DNA of 47,002 nucleotides. Origin: JBAOHV01 sp964450685 (GTDB lineage: Bacteria; Actinomycetota; Acidimicrobiia; Acidimicrobiales; Microtrichaceae). Under the pieces are notes generated by a model. The model ran no database searches and had not been told where the DNA came from. It saw only the letters and a list, made by a program, of their open reading frames with translations. Where the stretch lies: the NCBI GenBank assembly GCA_964450685.1, contig CAYVDN010000024.1:1-47002 (forward strand), given 5' to 3'. Below are positions 1-6,875 of the stretch, piece by piece; the first letter of the stretch is position 1; the number at the start of each line of letters is the position of its first letter. The position numbers and the translations under genes were made by a program.

Positions 1-1313
1 GGTTCAAGGACTACATCGCCATGCCCAAGTTCAACCTGTACCAGTCGCTGCACACGACTGTGATCGGGCCAGAGGGCAAGCCGATCGAGGTGCAGATACG
101 CACCCAGGAGATGCACAACCGTGCCGAATGGGGAGTCGCGGCGCACTTCTCCTACAAGGAGAGCCACTCCGAGGACGTCGCCTGGCTGAGTCGAATCGTC
201 GACTGGCAACAGGAGATGACCGATCCGGGTGAGTTCATGGCGAACCTGAAGATCGACCTGGACCAGGACGAGGTCTTCGTCTTCACTCCCAACGGCGACG
301 TGGTGACACTTCCCGTCGGTGCCACGCCGGTCGACTTCGCCTACGCGATCCACACAGAGGTCGGGCACCGCTGCATAGGTGCGCGTGTCGCGGGGCGGCT
401 GGTTCCGCTCGACACCAAGCTCACCTCCGGCGACACCGTCGAGATTTTCACCTCCAAGGTTGCTGGGGCAGGCCCCAGCCGTGACTGGCTCGGTTTCGTG
501 GCCACCCGAAGCGCGCAGAGCCGCATCCGTCAGTGGTTCTCACGCGAGCGACGGGAGGACGCCCTCGAGTCCGGCAGGGATGCACTCACCAAGGCCATGC
601 GTCGGGCGGCGCTACCCGTACAGAAGATCCTCGGCGGTGATGCGATCGTGACGGTCGCAGAGCAGCTGAAGTTCGCCAGTGTCGACGCCATGTACACGAG
701 CATCGGTGAGCACCACACCTCCCCGGAGTCGGTTGCCAGTCGCGTCGAAGCACTCGTGAGGGTGCCGGACGTATCCCGCGAGGAGGTCGTGTCGACCCCG
801 CACAGGACTGCGACACGTCGCCGGGGTCGGCCGGCGGGGGTTCACGTCGAGGGCTACGACGACATGCTCGTGCGGATGGCGCGCTGCTGCACACCTGTGC
901 CCGGCGATCCGATCATCGGGTTCGTGACCAGGGGCCGTGGAGTGTCGGTACACCGGACCGACTGCGCGAATGCGTCGTCGTTGGCAGGTGCGCAGGCGGA
1001 GCGGATCGTGGACGTCGACTGGGACACCGACGCCGCAGGGCACTTCGTCGCACTGGTCGAGGTCAAGGCTCTCGACAGGCCACGCCTGCTGCAGGACGTC
1101 ACCTCGACGTTGTCCGACAACCACGTCAACATCCTCTCCAGCCAGAGTCACTGCGGCCACGACCGGGTGTCGAAGATGCGGTTCGAGTTCGAGCTCGGTG
1201 ATCCGTCGCATCTGGACCAGGTTCTCAATCGCCTACGCGGAATCGACTCCGTGTACGACGCGTACCGGGTCGTGCCCGGTGCCGCATCCACGAACGGGTC
1301 CCCAACCGCCTGA
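1..1313 (+). CDS. rel: Rel/SpoT-family (p)ppGpp synthetase/hydrolase, 3' part
   Basis: The gene runs in from before the window; the open frame begins with F-K-D-Y-I-A from base 3, so only the C-terminal ~436 residues are visible. They start in the end of the synthetase domain (YQSLHTTVIGP then EVQIRT). Next is a TGS domain (about residues 90-150, beginning VFVFTPNGDVV and containing FAYAIHTEVGHRC), then a helical linker. The conserved zinc-finger-like segment MARCCTPVPGD...VHRTDC lies near residue 290, and a C-terminal ACT domain (ALVEVKALDRPRLLQDVTS) follows. This is the regulatory half of the long bifunctional enzyme that makes and degrades the stringent-response alarmone in the cytoplasm. 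The hydrolase domain lies outside the window, so its activity cannot be judged. The next gene starts 42 bp downstream on the same strand. Confidence 0.95.
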   Translation, partial: FKDYIAMPKFNLYQSLHTTVIGPEGKPIEVQIRTQEMHNRAEWGVAAHFSYKESHSEDVAWLSRIVDWQQEMTDPGEFMANLKIDLDQDEVFVFTPNGDVVTLPVGATPVDFAYAIHTEVGHRCIGARVAGRLVPLDTKLTSGDTVEIFTSKVAGAGPSRDWLGFVATRSAQSRIRQWFSRERREDALESGRDALTKAMRRAALPVQKILGGDAIVTVAEQLKFASVDAMYTSIGEHHTSPESVASRVEALVRVPDVSREEVVSTPHRTATRRRGRPAGVHVEGYDDMLVRMARCCTPVPGDPIIGFVTRGRGVSVHRTDCANASSLAGAQAERIVDVDWDTDAAGHFVALVEVKALDRPRLLQDVTSTLSDNHVNILSSQSHCGHDRVSKMRFEFELGDPSHLDQVLNRLRGIDSVYDAYRVVPGAASTNGSPTA

Positions 1314-1355
1314 CACAGGTTCAACCGACGTACCCGAGGTGCCGAAGAAGACCGC

Positions 1356-1754
1356 ATGGCATCACACGACAGGGAACGACGAATAGCCGAGCGGGGACCG
1401 GTCGGACCTGTGGCCATGCAGATGAAGGCGACCGAACGCCAGCGTGGCCTGCTCGGCGGTATCAAGCGGGTCGAGGTGAGCGAACCTGCCTACCTGGTCG
1501 ACCTGTCCGTGTCGGGTGCGGGAGTCATCGCCCGAGCAATCGAAGGGCTCGTGGTGCGATCGGCGGTAGAGCTGTCCCATGACGGGCGCACAGCCAGGGG
1601 AGTGGTACGACGGATGGTGCCCCGGGACGATGGGCGTGTCATGTACGGAATCGACTTCACCGTCATGGATCCAGAGATGCGCATCGAGCTGTTCTCGATG
1701 ATCGCGAGCCGTCGACCCGGGGATCTGGAAGAGATCTGGATCCACGCCACCTGA
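1356..1754 (+). CDS. PilZ-domain-like protein
   Basis: 132 residues. The N-terminus has RRIAERGPV, comparable to the PilZ RxxxR motif. DLSVSGAGV near residue 49 matches the PilZ (D/N)xSxxG motif, and YGIDF near residue 98 is the usual late strand. PilZ domains bind cyclic di-GMP, so the protein may be a small single-domain c-di-GMP receptor. The arginines and the DLSxxG are visible, but binding itself is inference. It follows rel on the same strand after 42 bp and is convergent with the lysine-rich gene, with a shared terminator hairpin between them. The start is the first ATG; no strong ribosome binding site is seen. An ATG at 1416 would cut off the RxxxR motif and is less likely. Confidence 0.7.
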   Translation: MASHDRERRIAERGPVGPVAMQMKATERQRGLLGGIKRVEVSEPAYLVDLSVSGAGVIARAIEGLVVRSAVELSHDGRTARGVVRRMVPRDDGRVMYGIDFTVMDPEMRIELFSMIASRRPGDLEEIWIHAT

Positions 1755-1797
1755 CAGAGCAAACCGGAGTGACGGTCCACGCCGACCTACTCGGGGC

Positions 1798-1836
1798 ACA
1801 CCCGTCGGCCCCGGGATGGCCGGGGCCGACCGGTGT
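1798..1836. terminator. Bidirectional terminator hairpin
   Basis: A perfect 9-bp stem (GTCGGCCCC at 1804-1812 with GGGGCCGAC at 1822-1830) is extended by an outer 5-bp stem ACACC/GGTGT across one C-C mismatch. It lies between the convergent PilZ-like gene and the lysine-rich gene, whose stop codon touches its base. There is no U-tract, as is common in high-GC genomes. Confidence 0.65.
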
Positions 1837-1952
1837 CACTTCTTCTTCTTGTTCTTCTTCTTGTTCTTCTTCTTGCCCGACTTCTTCTTGTCGGACTTCT
1901 TGTTCTTCTTCTTGTCCGACTTCTTGTTGTCGGACTTCTTCTTCTTGGCCAT
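1836..1952 (-). CDS. 38-residue lysine-rich basic protein
   Basis: Predicted protein MAKKKKSDNKKSDKKK..., 38 residues of which 24 are lysine. The rest are almost only S, D, N and G in a loose K(2-4)-[S/N]-[D/G] pattern. The reading frame is supported by a textbook ribosome binding site (GGGAGGTGAC directly before ATG on the minus strand) and by a terminator hairpin immediately after the stop. The lysine codons read are AAG. Family unknown to me. Such a polycation could bind nucleic acid, polyphosphate, ribosomes or acidic surfaces; none of this is shown. It is divergent from the HX4D protein gene, with 157 bp between the start codons of this gene and the upstream mini-ORF. Low-complexity composition means homology searches will be weak. 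Confidence 0.7.
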   Translation of the reverse strand: MAKKKKSDNKKSDKKKNKKSDKKKSGKKKNKKKNKKKK

Positions 1953-2109
1953 GTCACCTCCCCCAACCGAGTTCCCGCTGACTCCGAGAGGGTAGACGCG
2001 ATCCCGGATGACACGTCGGCGTTCCCTCCGTGCACCACCTGGCAACGGTGTCGTAACTTCGGGACGGTAGGAGGGGTCGGAATCCACGGTGTCGACCACA
2101 GGAACTGCC

Positions 2110-2145
2110 ATGAGCACCGACGCGACAGACGGCTCCCCGCCATGA
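2110..2145 (+). CDS. 11-residue upstream ORF (possible leader peptide)
   Basis: ATG at 2110 is preceded by a good ribosome binding site (AGGAA, 5-nt spacing) and encodes MSTDATDGSPP followed by TGA. The stop overlaps the ATG of the next gene as ATGA. The main ORF has no visible Shine-Dalgarno sequence of its own, so this mini-ORF may couple its translation. The alternative is that this is the true N-terminus of the next protein, separated by a real or sequencing frameshift. Confidence 0.4.
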   Translation: MSTDATDGSPP

Positions 2146-3371
2146 GCGGACCTCGTGAGCGTCGCACCAGGTCCACCAGCACCCCCGCACTCCAGCTGGT
2201 TCACAGCAGCGACGGCCCGAACGAGTCGTCGCCCGGCGTCTCTGATCCCGGATTTGCGGAGGGCTCATCCGGCTCGGCCGATGGTTCGGGAACGGGTCCG
2301 GGGGCGAGCCCGGAGTCGGATGCCTCGGCCGCATCGGTCGAGCGTGCCCGTGAGCTCCTGGCAACCACCGATCCGGTCGCCTACTACAACATGCTCACGA
2401 GCCTGGTCCGGTCATCGCACTCGTCGATTCTCCAGGAGCTCGACTACAACCCGGCGCTGGCGTTCCACGACCCTTCGTGCGTCGTCGTCGAGCCGAACCC
2501 GTCCAACATCGAGACGCTCGAGCTCTACGTCAAAGCGGCGTACCCGGACGTCGACAAGGTGCTCACGCCCGCGTTCAGCGACCCGCGCAACGATCACCTG
2601 TTCACGGCGCTCTACCACCTGCTGTTCGTCGAGAACGCGAACGTCGCACTTGTCACCAACCACGGCCAGATCATCGACATCGCCCTGGTGATCGGCGCGT
2701 TTCAATCAGCGCTGAACTCGCCGGAGCGGACATTCGGGGTGCTCGGGGAGCGCACCACACTCGCCGAGACAGCCGATCGGATGAGCGTGTTGGTGTCACG
2801 CATGGTGGCGACCCGCCAAGCGTTCAACATTCCGGCGATCCAGCTGTTGCAGTCGGGCGGCCGCACCTACCTGTCGGTGCCCCAGACCCACTCCAGACGA
2901 CGTTCGAAGCTGGATCCGGAGCTGGCTCGTGCCAACAACATCGTCATGCGCGACGAGCTCAACCAGCGCCTGGAGCTCGGCGGGCAGCTGCTGGCGATGG
3001 CAGCAAGCGGCAGCCAGGACCTCATGTTGCCGAAGCTCATGCAGAAGGCGCGGACTGCGTGGCGTCAGCGCCGCGGTGATGACCCGGGCGAGACGAACAC
3101 GTTGCACCTCCAGCCGCTCTACGACGGCACCATCAAGCTGATGCGGTCCTGCACCTACGTGCTGCCGGTCGCCATCTGCCTTGACCCGTCGACCCCGGCC
3201 TGCGTTCTCGGTGGTCTGACGCGAGTCGATGAGGACGAGGACTGCCACAGGATCATGGACTGGATCGCTCTCGCTCACCAGGAGGCGACCGGAGTACCGA
3301 CGATCTACCACTGGCACGAGGACGACCTGCTCGATCAGGTCCGGTCGTTCATGAACCGCTCAGCCCAGTAA
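2142..3371 (+). CDS. Uncharacterised HX4D protein, possible acyltransferase-like fold
   Basis: 409 residues. The first ~70 are Ser/Gly/Asp-rich and probably disordered; a folded domain starts near DPVAYYNMLTSLV. VTNHGQIID (H174, D179) matches the NHxxxxD block of glycerolipid acyltransferases (PlsC/PlsB clan). The later segments GGRTYLSVPQTHSRR and YVLPVAICLDP could correspond to acyltransferase blocks II-IV. If so, it would acylate glycerol-phosphate or a related acceptor at the membrane. There is no transmembrane segment and the other blocks are poor matches, so the assignment is tentative. The ATG at 2142 overlaps the stop of an 11-codon upstream ORF that has the good ribosome binding site. 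A strong 22-bp inverted repeat follows the gene. Confidence 0.6.
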   Translation: MSGPRERRTRSTSTPALQLVHSSDGPNESSPGVSDPGFAEGSSGSADGSGTGPGASPESDASAASVERARELLATTDPVAYYNMLTSLVRSSHSSILQELDYNPALAFHDPSCVVVEPNPSNIETLELYVKAAYPDVDKVLTPAFSDPRNDHLFTALYHLLFVENANVALVTNHGQIIDIALVIGAFQSALNSPERTFGVLGERTTLAETADRMSVLVSRMVATRQAFNIPAIQLLQSGGRTYLSVPQTHSRRRSKLDPELARANNIVMRDELNQRLELGGQLLAMAASGSQDLMLPKLMQKARTAWRQRRGDDPGETNTLHLQPLYDGTIKLMRSCTYVLPVAICLDPSTPACVLGGLTRVDEDEDCHRIMDWIALAHQEATGVPTIYHWHEDDLLDQVRSFMNRSAQ

Positions 3372-3382
3372 GCAGCGCCCCG

Positions 3383-3430
3383 TTCTGTGATGCGTGGTCG
3401 CGGTGTCCACCGCGACCACGCATCACAGAA
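3383..3430. terminator. 22-bp perfect inverted repeat (terminator)
   Basis: The left arm 3383-3404 is perfectly complementary to the right arm 3409-3430, with a 4-nt loop (GTCC). It begins 11 bp after the stop of the HX4D gene and lies upstream of hisS. It is very likely an intrinsic terminator without a U-tract. The arm is unusually long. Confidence 0.75.
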
Positions 3431-3471
3431 GGCCTGGCATTTCGGGTTCTGGGCGCCGGGCACGGCTCCGA

Positions 3472-3477
3472 TAGCGT
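3472..3477 (+). promoter_or_regulatory. hisS promoter -10 (TAGCGT)
   Basis: TAGCGT ends 8 bp before the GTG start of hisS, so transcription would begin at or next to the start codon. That would give a leaderless mRNA, which is common in Actinobacteria. No convincing -35 element is seen. Confidence 0.45.
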
Positions 3478-3485
3478 GGGACGCC

Positions 3486-4835
3486 GTGACTGACGCCGCC
3501 GCTGCGCCTCCGACGAGCAGCTTCCGCACCCTCAAGGGCATGCACGACGTCCTGCCGCCCGACTCAGCCAGACGCAGGGATCTCGTCGATCGCTTCGCTC
3601 GTATGGCCGCCGCGGCGGGCTACGGAGAGGTTGTTCCACCCCTGCTCGAGGAGCTCGGGGTGTTCCTGCGCGTCGGTGAGGCAACCGACGTGGTCACCAA
3701 GGAGATGTACGACTTCGTCGACAAGGACGGCTCGCGCATAGCGCTGAGGCCCGAGATCACTGCTGGGGTCGTGCGATCGTTCGTGCAGCACCGTCCGATC
3801 TTGCCGTGGAAGGTCTGGTACTCGGGCACCAACTTCCGTCACGAGCGGGCACAGAAGGGTCGCTACCGGATGTTCGACCAGGTCGGCGTCGAGGTGCTCG
3901 GCGTGGATGACCCTGATCTCGACGTCGAGGTGATCGCGCTCGCCTCCAGGTTCTTCGAATCCCTTGGCCTCACCAGGGTCGAGCTACTGGTCAACTCACT
4001 CGGCGATCAGGCCGACCGTGCCCGCTACACCGAGGCAGTCCGCGTGTACTTCGAGTCGCGCCGCGACGAACTGAGCGACGCCGCAGTCGCCACGCTGGGA
4101 CGCAACCCGTTGCGCGTGCTCGACGCGAAGCGACCAGCTGATCGTGAGGTGGTCGCGGGCGCCCCGCTGATCTCGGGCCATCTCTCGGATGCCTCCGCAA
4201 CGCACTACAGCCGAGTCCTCCAGGGCCTTGACGCAGTGGGTGTCGCTTACACAGAGTCGCCGCTGCTGGTCCGGGGACTCGACTACTACCGTCGCACCAC
4301 CTTCGAGTTCGCAGCGACCGCACTCGATGCTGCCCAGAACGCCGTGGGCGGGGGCGGGCGTTACGACGGCCTCGCCGAGGACCTCGGTGGCCCTCCGACC
4401 GACGGCATCGGCTTCGCCTTGGGAGTCGACCGGATCCTCCTGGCGTGCGATGCCGAAGGCGTTTTCCCCGCGGTCCGCGCCAGCGTCGACGTGTACGTCA
4501 TCGACGTGGTCGACGGCACCGCCGCTCGCGATCTGACCCACGAGCTGCGCCGAGCCGGAATCCCTGCCGATCGCCGTTTCGGTGGGGGATCGATGAAGTC
4601 GCAGATGAAGAGCGCTGACCGCTCAGGAGCGACCGTGGCGCTGATCATCGGGGAGGACGAGGCCGCCACCGGCGCGGTCACGGTCCGCCAACTCAGCGGG
4701 GGCGGTGACCAGCAGCGCGTCGACAGGGGCCGGATCGTCGACGAGGTCCGCCGCCTGATCCCGACCGGTCGTCCCATCCCGGACGGCGACACGTCCCAGC
4801 CCAGTTCCACCGACAACTCCAGGACAACCAAGTGA
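3486..4835 (+). CDS. hisS: Histidyl-tRNA synthetase
   Basis: Class II aminoacyl-tRNA synthetase that charges tRNA-His. 449 residues from GTG 3486, a normal length. FRTLKGMHDVLPPDS is the characteristic HisRS N-terminus. Motif 2 is visible in WYSGTNFRHERAQKGRYRMFDQVGVE, and the histidine-specific LVRGLDYYRRTTFEF near residue 265 and GGGGRYDGLAEDLGG are present, followed by motif 3 (GIGFALGVDRILLA). The C-terminal anticodon-binding domain contains GGSMKSQMKSADRSG. An ATG further upstream would add ~33 residues that run through the terminator repeat, so the GTG is preferred. The stop overlaps the aspS start (GTGA), giving a translationally coupled hisS-aspS pair. Confidence 0.96.
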   Translation: MTDAAAAPPTSSFRTLKGMHDVLPPDSARRRDLVDRFARMAAAAGYGEVVPPLLEELGVFLRVGEATDVVTKEMYDFVDKDGSRIALRPEITAGVVRSFVQHRPILPWKVWYSGTNFRHERAQKGRYRMFDQVGVEVLGVDDPDLDVEVIALASRFFESLGLTRVELLVNSLGDQADRARYTEAVRVYFESRRDELSDAAVATLGRNPLRVLDAKRPADREVVAGAPLISGHLSDASATHYSRVLQGLDAVGVAYTESPLLVRGLDYYRRTTFEFAATALDAAQNAVGGGGRYDGLAEDLGGPPTDGIGFALGVDRILLACDAEGVFPAVRASVDVYVIDVVDGTAARDLTHELRRAGIPADRRFGGGSMKSQMKSADRSGATVALIIGEDEAATGAVTVRQLSGGGDQQRVDRGRIVDEVRRLIPTGRPIPDGDTSQPSSTDNSRTTK

Positions 4836-6601
4836 TATCCGACTCCACCTCCATGCGCACCCACCGTTGCGGCGACCTCGGAACCGACCAGATCGGCGAG
4901 CAGGTCGTTCTCTGCGGATGGGTCGCCCGGCGCCGCGAGCACGGTGAGCACCTGGCGTTCGTCGACCTGCGCGACCACACGGGCATCGTCCAGTGTGTCG
5001 TCGACGGCGCGGCCGATCTGCGCAGCGAGTACGTCGTGCGGATCACCGGGACGGTCCGTCCGCGCCCCGAGGGCACGGTCAACGACCAGTTGGCGACCGG
5101 TCAGGTCGAGGTCGGCGAGTGCTACGTCGAGATCCTCTCGGTTGCCGAACCGCCACCGTTCCCGCTCGACGAGCGCGCTGCTGACGTCGACGAGACGGTC
5201 CGGCTGCGTCACCGCTACCTGGACATGCGCCGGGACGAGATGCAGCGCAACCTGCGGACCCGTGCGCGGGTGAACAGGGCCATCCGTGCAGCGATGGACG
5301 CACAGGACTTCGTCGAGGTCGAGACACCGATGCTGATCGCTTCGACGCCCGAAGGCGCTCGCGACTTCGTGGTGCCGGCCCGAACCCGCCCCGGCACGTT
5401 CTACGCGCTGCCCCAGAGCCCGCAGCTGTTCAAGCAGCTGTGCATGGTCGGCGGTGTCGACCGCTACTACCAGATCGCCCGGTGCTTCCGCGACGAGGAC
5501 CTGCGCGCGGACCGCCAGTTCGAGTTCACCCAGCTCGACGCCGAGATGAGCTTCGCAAGCCAGGACGACGTGCTCGCGGTCATCAGCTCGGCGGTGTCCG
5601 CGGTGGTCGCCGAAGTGACTGGCGAGATGCTCGGAGATGTCGAGCGGATCACCTGGCGTGAAGCCATGGACCGGTACGGCTCCGACAAACCCGACGTGCG
5701 CTTCGGTATGGAGCTCATCGACCTGACCGACCTGTTTGCGGCAACCGGCTTCAACGCATTCAAGGCGGCGAGCATCAAGGCGTTGCGCCACGAGGGAGCG
5801 GCGGCGGACACGACCCGCAGCCGTCTCGACGACCTGACCGATCGCGCCAAGCGCTGGGGTGCCAAGGGCCTCGTCTGGATGCGCGTCGAAGCAGGCGAGG
5901 ACGGCACTGCGACGCTCAACTCGCCGGTCGCCAAGTTCCTCTCGCAGGCGGAGCTGGCCGACATCGTCGAACGCTGTGGTGCCCAGGTCGGCGACGTGCT
6001 CTACCTGGTCGCAGACGAATGGGCCAAGGCGTCACACGTGCTGGGGCTGCTGCGCCTGGAGCTGGGTCGGCCTCCGGTGAACGAGGGTGGCCTGAGGTTC
6101 CTGTGGGTGGTGGACTTTCCGCTCTTCGAGTCGGTCGACGAGTCGACCGGCCGCCCAGTGCCGGCGCACCACCCGTTCACGATGCCCCACGAGGACGACT
6201 GGCACCTGCTCGACGGCGATGCCGAACAGCTGCTCTCGGTCCGTTCGCAGGCGTACGACCTGGTCCTCAACGGATGGGAGCTCGGCTCCGGCAGCGTCCG
6301 TATCCACGACCGGGCCGTGCAGCAGCGCATCTTCGATCTTCTCGGCATCGGTGATGACGAGGCCCAGCTCAAGTTCGGGTTCCTGCTCGACGCGTTCCGC
6401 TACGGCGCACCGCCGCACGCCGGATTCGCGTTCGGCGTCGACCGCCTCGTCGCCCTGCTGCTCGGCGAGGAGAACATCCGCGAGGTGATCGCGTTCCCCA
6501 AGACCCAGTCCGGGGCCGACCCGCTCACGCAGGCCCCCACCGGGATCGATCCGGCCCAGCTCGAGGAGCTCGGCCTGCGACTGCTGCCGCGCTCCACCTG
6601 A
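4832..6601 (+). CDS. aspS: Aspartyl-tRNA synthetase
   Basis: Class II synthetase of the bacterial type, 589 residues. An N-terminal OB-fold anticodon-binding domain comes first (RTHRCGDLGTDQIGEQVVLCGWVARRREHG). The catalytic core follows, with motif 2 FRDEDLRADRQFEFTQLDAEMS. The large GAD insertion typical of bacterial AspRS spans about residues 280-410, and motif 3 is AFGVDRLVALLLG. The GTG start at 4832 overlaps the hisS stop and has an AGGA 7 nt upstream; an ATG at 4853 lacks a ribosome binding site. Whether it is discriminating or also charges tRNA-Asn cannot be decided here because gat genes and AsnRS are not in the window. Confidence 0.96.
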   Translation: MISDSTSMRTHRCGDLGTDQIGEQVVLCGWVARRREHGEHLAFVDLRDHTGIVQCVVDGAADLRSEYVVRITGTVRPRPEGTVNDQLATGQVEVGECYVEILSVAEPPPFPLDERAADVDETVRLRHRYLDMRRDEMQRNLRTRARVNRAIRAAMDAQDFVEVETPMLIASTPEGARDFVVPARTRPGTFYALPQSPQLFKQLCMVGGVDRYYQIARCFRDEDLRADRQFEFTQLDAEMSFASQDDVLAVISSAVSAVVAEVTGEMLGDVERITWREAMDRYGSDKPDVRFGMELIDLTDLFAATGFNAFKAASIKALRHEGAAADTTRSRLDDLTDRAKRWGAKGLVWMRVEAGEDGTATLNSPVAKFLSQAELADIVERCGAQVGDVLYLVADEWAKASHVLGLLRLELGRPPVNEGGLRFLWVVDFPLFESVDESTGRPVPAHHPFTMPHEDDWHLLDGDAEQLLSVRSQAYDLVLNGWELGSGSVRIHDRAVQQRIFDLLGIGDDEAQLKFGFLLDAFRYGAPPHAGFAFGVDRLVALLLGEENIREVIAFPKTQSGADPLTQAPTGIDPAQLEELGLRLLPRST

Positions 6602-6623
6602 GATCTCCACTCGCAGCCGGCAT

Positions 6624-6639
6624 CTGTACTTCGGTACAG
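6624..6639 (+). promoter_or_regulatory. UUCG hairpin / candidate -10 TACAGT before the riboswitch
   Basis: CTGTAC-TTCG-GTACAG forms a 6-bp stem closed by a UUCG tetraloop, 22 bp after the aspS stop. Its right arm also contains TACAGT (6634-6639), the same -10 hexamer seen before recA and tRNA-Cys. It can be a short terminator for aspS, the -10 of the riboswitch transcript, or both. No clear -35 is seen. Confidence 0.4.
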
Positions 6640-6755
6640 TCGGGGACGAAGTCAATCCAGTCCCGTAGCGGGGGAAGCCGGTCAGATGCCGGCACTGTCC
6701 CGCAGCCGTGGGTGGTGCGCCTCGGTGCGCCACGAGTCGGAGTACCTGCTGTGGG
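6640..6755 (+). promoter_or_regulatory. Adenosylcobalamin (B12) riboswitch
   Basis: The conserved cobalamin-aptamer blocks occur in order: GGGGGAAGCCGGT, the B12-box-like CACTGTCCCGCAGCCGTG (about 6693-6710), a hairpin GGTGCGC-CTC-GGTGCGCC, and GAGTCGGAGTACCTGCTG (6734-6751). The element lies 120-235 bp upstream of the start of the alpha-barrel protein gene on the same strand. These RNAs bind adenosyl- or related cobalamins and usually repress uptake or synthesis genes when B12 is plentiful. The boundaries are approximate. Confidence 0.9.
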
Positions 6756-6758
6756 GTT

Positions 6759-6869
6759 GGCTCCTCTTCGACCGTCGTGGAAAGCGGTGCAGGAGCCGGC
6801 ACGCCGAACCTCGACCGTGATGCCGATCGAGTGCAGCTTGTCCGGGGTCTGTACCCGGACAAATTGGAG
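6759..6869 (+). promoter_or_regulatory. Candidate riboswitch expression platform
   Basis: Two hairpins separate the aptamer from the start codon. GGCTCCT (6759-6765) can pair with AGGAGCC (6791-6797). TTGTCCGGG (6838-6846) pairs perfectly with CCCGGACAA (6854-6862), ending 3 nt before the GGAG ribosome binding site (6866-6869). CTCC in the first arm could alternatively pair with that GGAG. A translational switch is therefore plausible; the mechanism is inference. Confidence 0.5.
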
Positions 6870-6875
6870 CGTGCT

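Noticed and set aside
1833..2141. Leucine-rich plus-strand extension of the HX4D protein
   Set aside because: The LLLLVLLL stretch is only the antisense reading of the lysine-rich minus-strand gene; it has no ribosome binding site and crosses a terminator.
4361..5791. 476-codon minus-strand open frame across hisS/aspS
   Set aside because: Mirror frame of two synthetase genes, no start signal and no recognisable domain.
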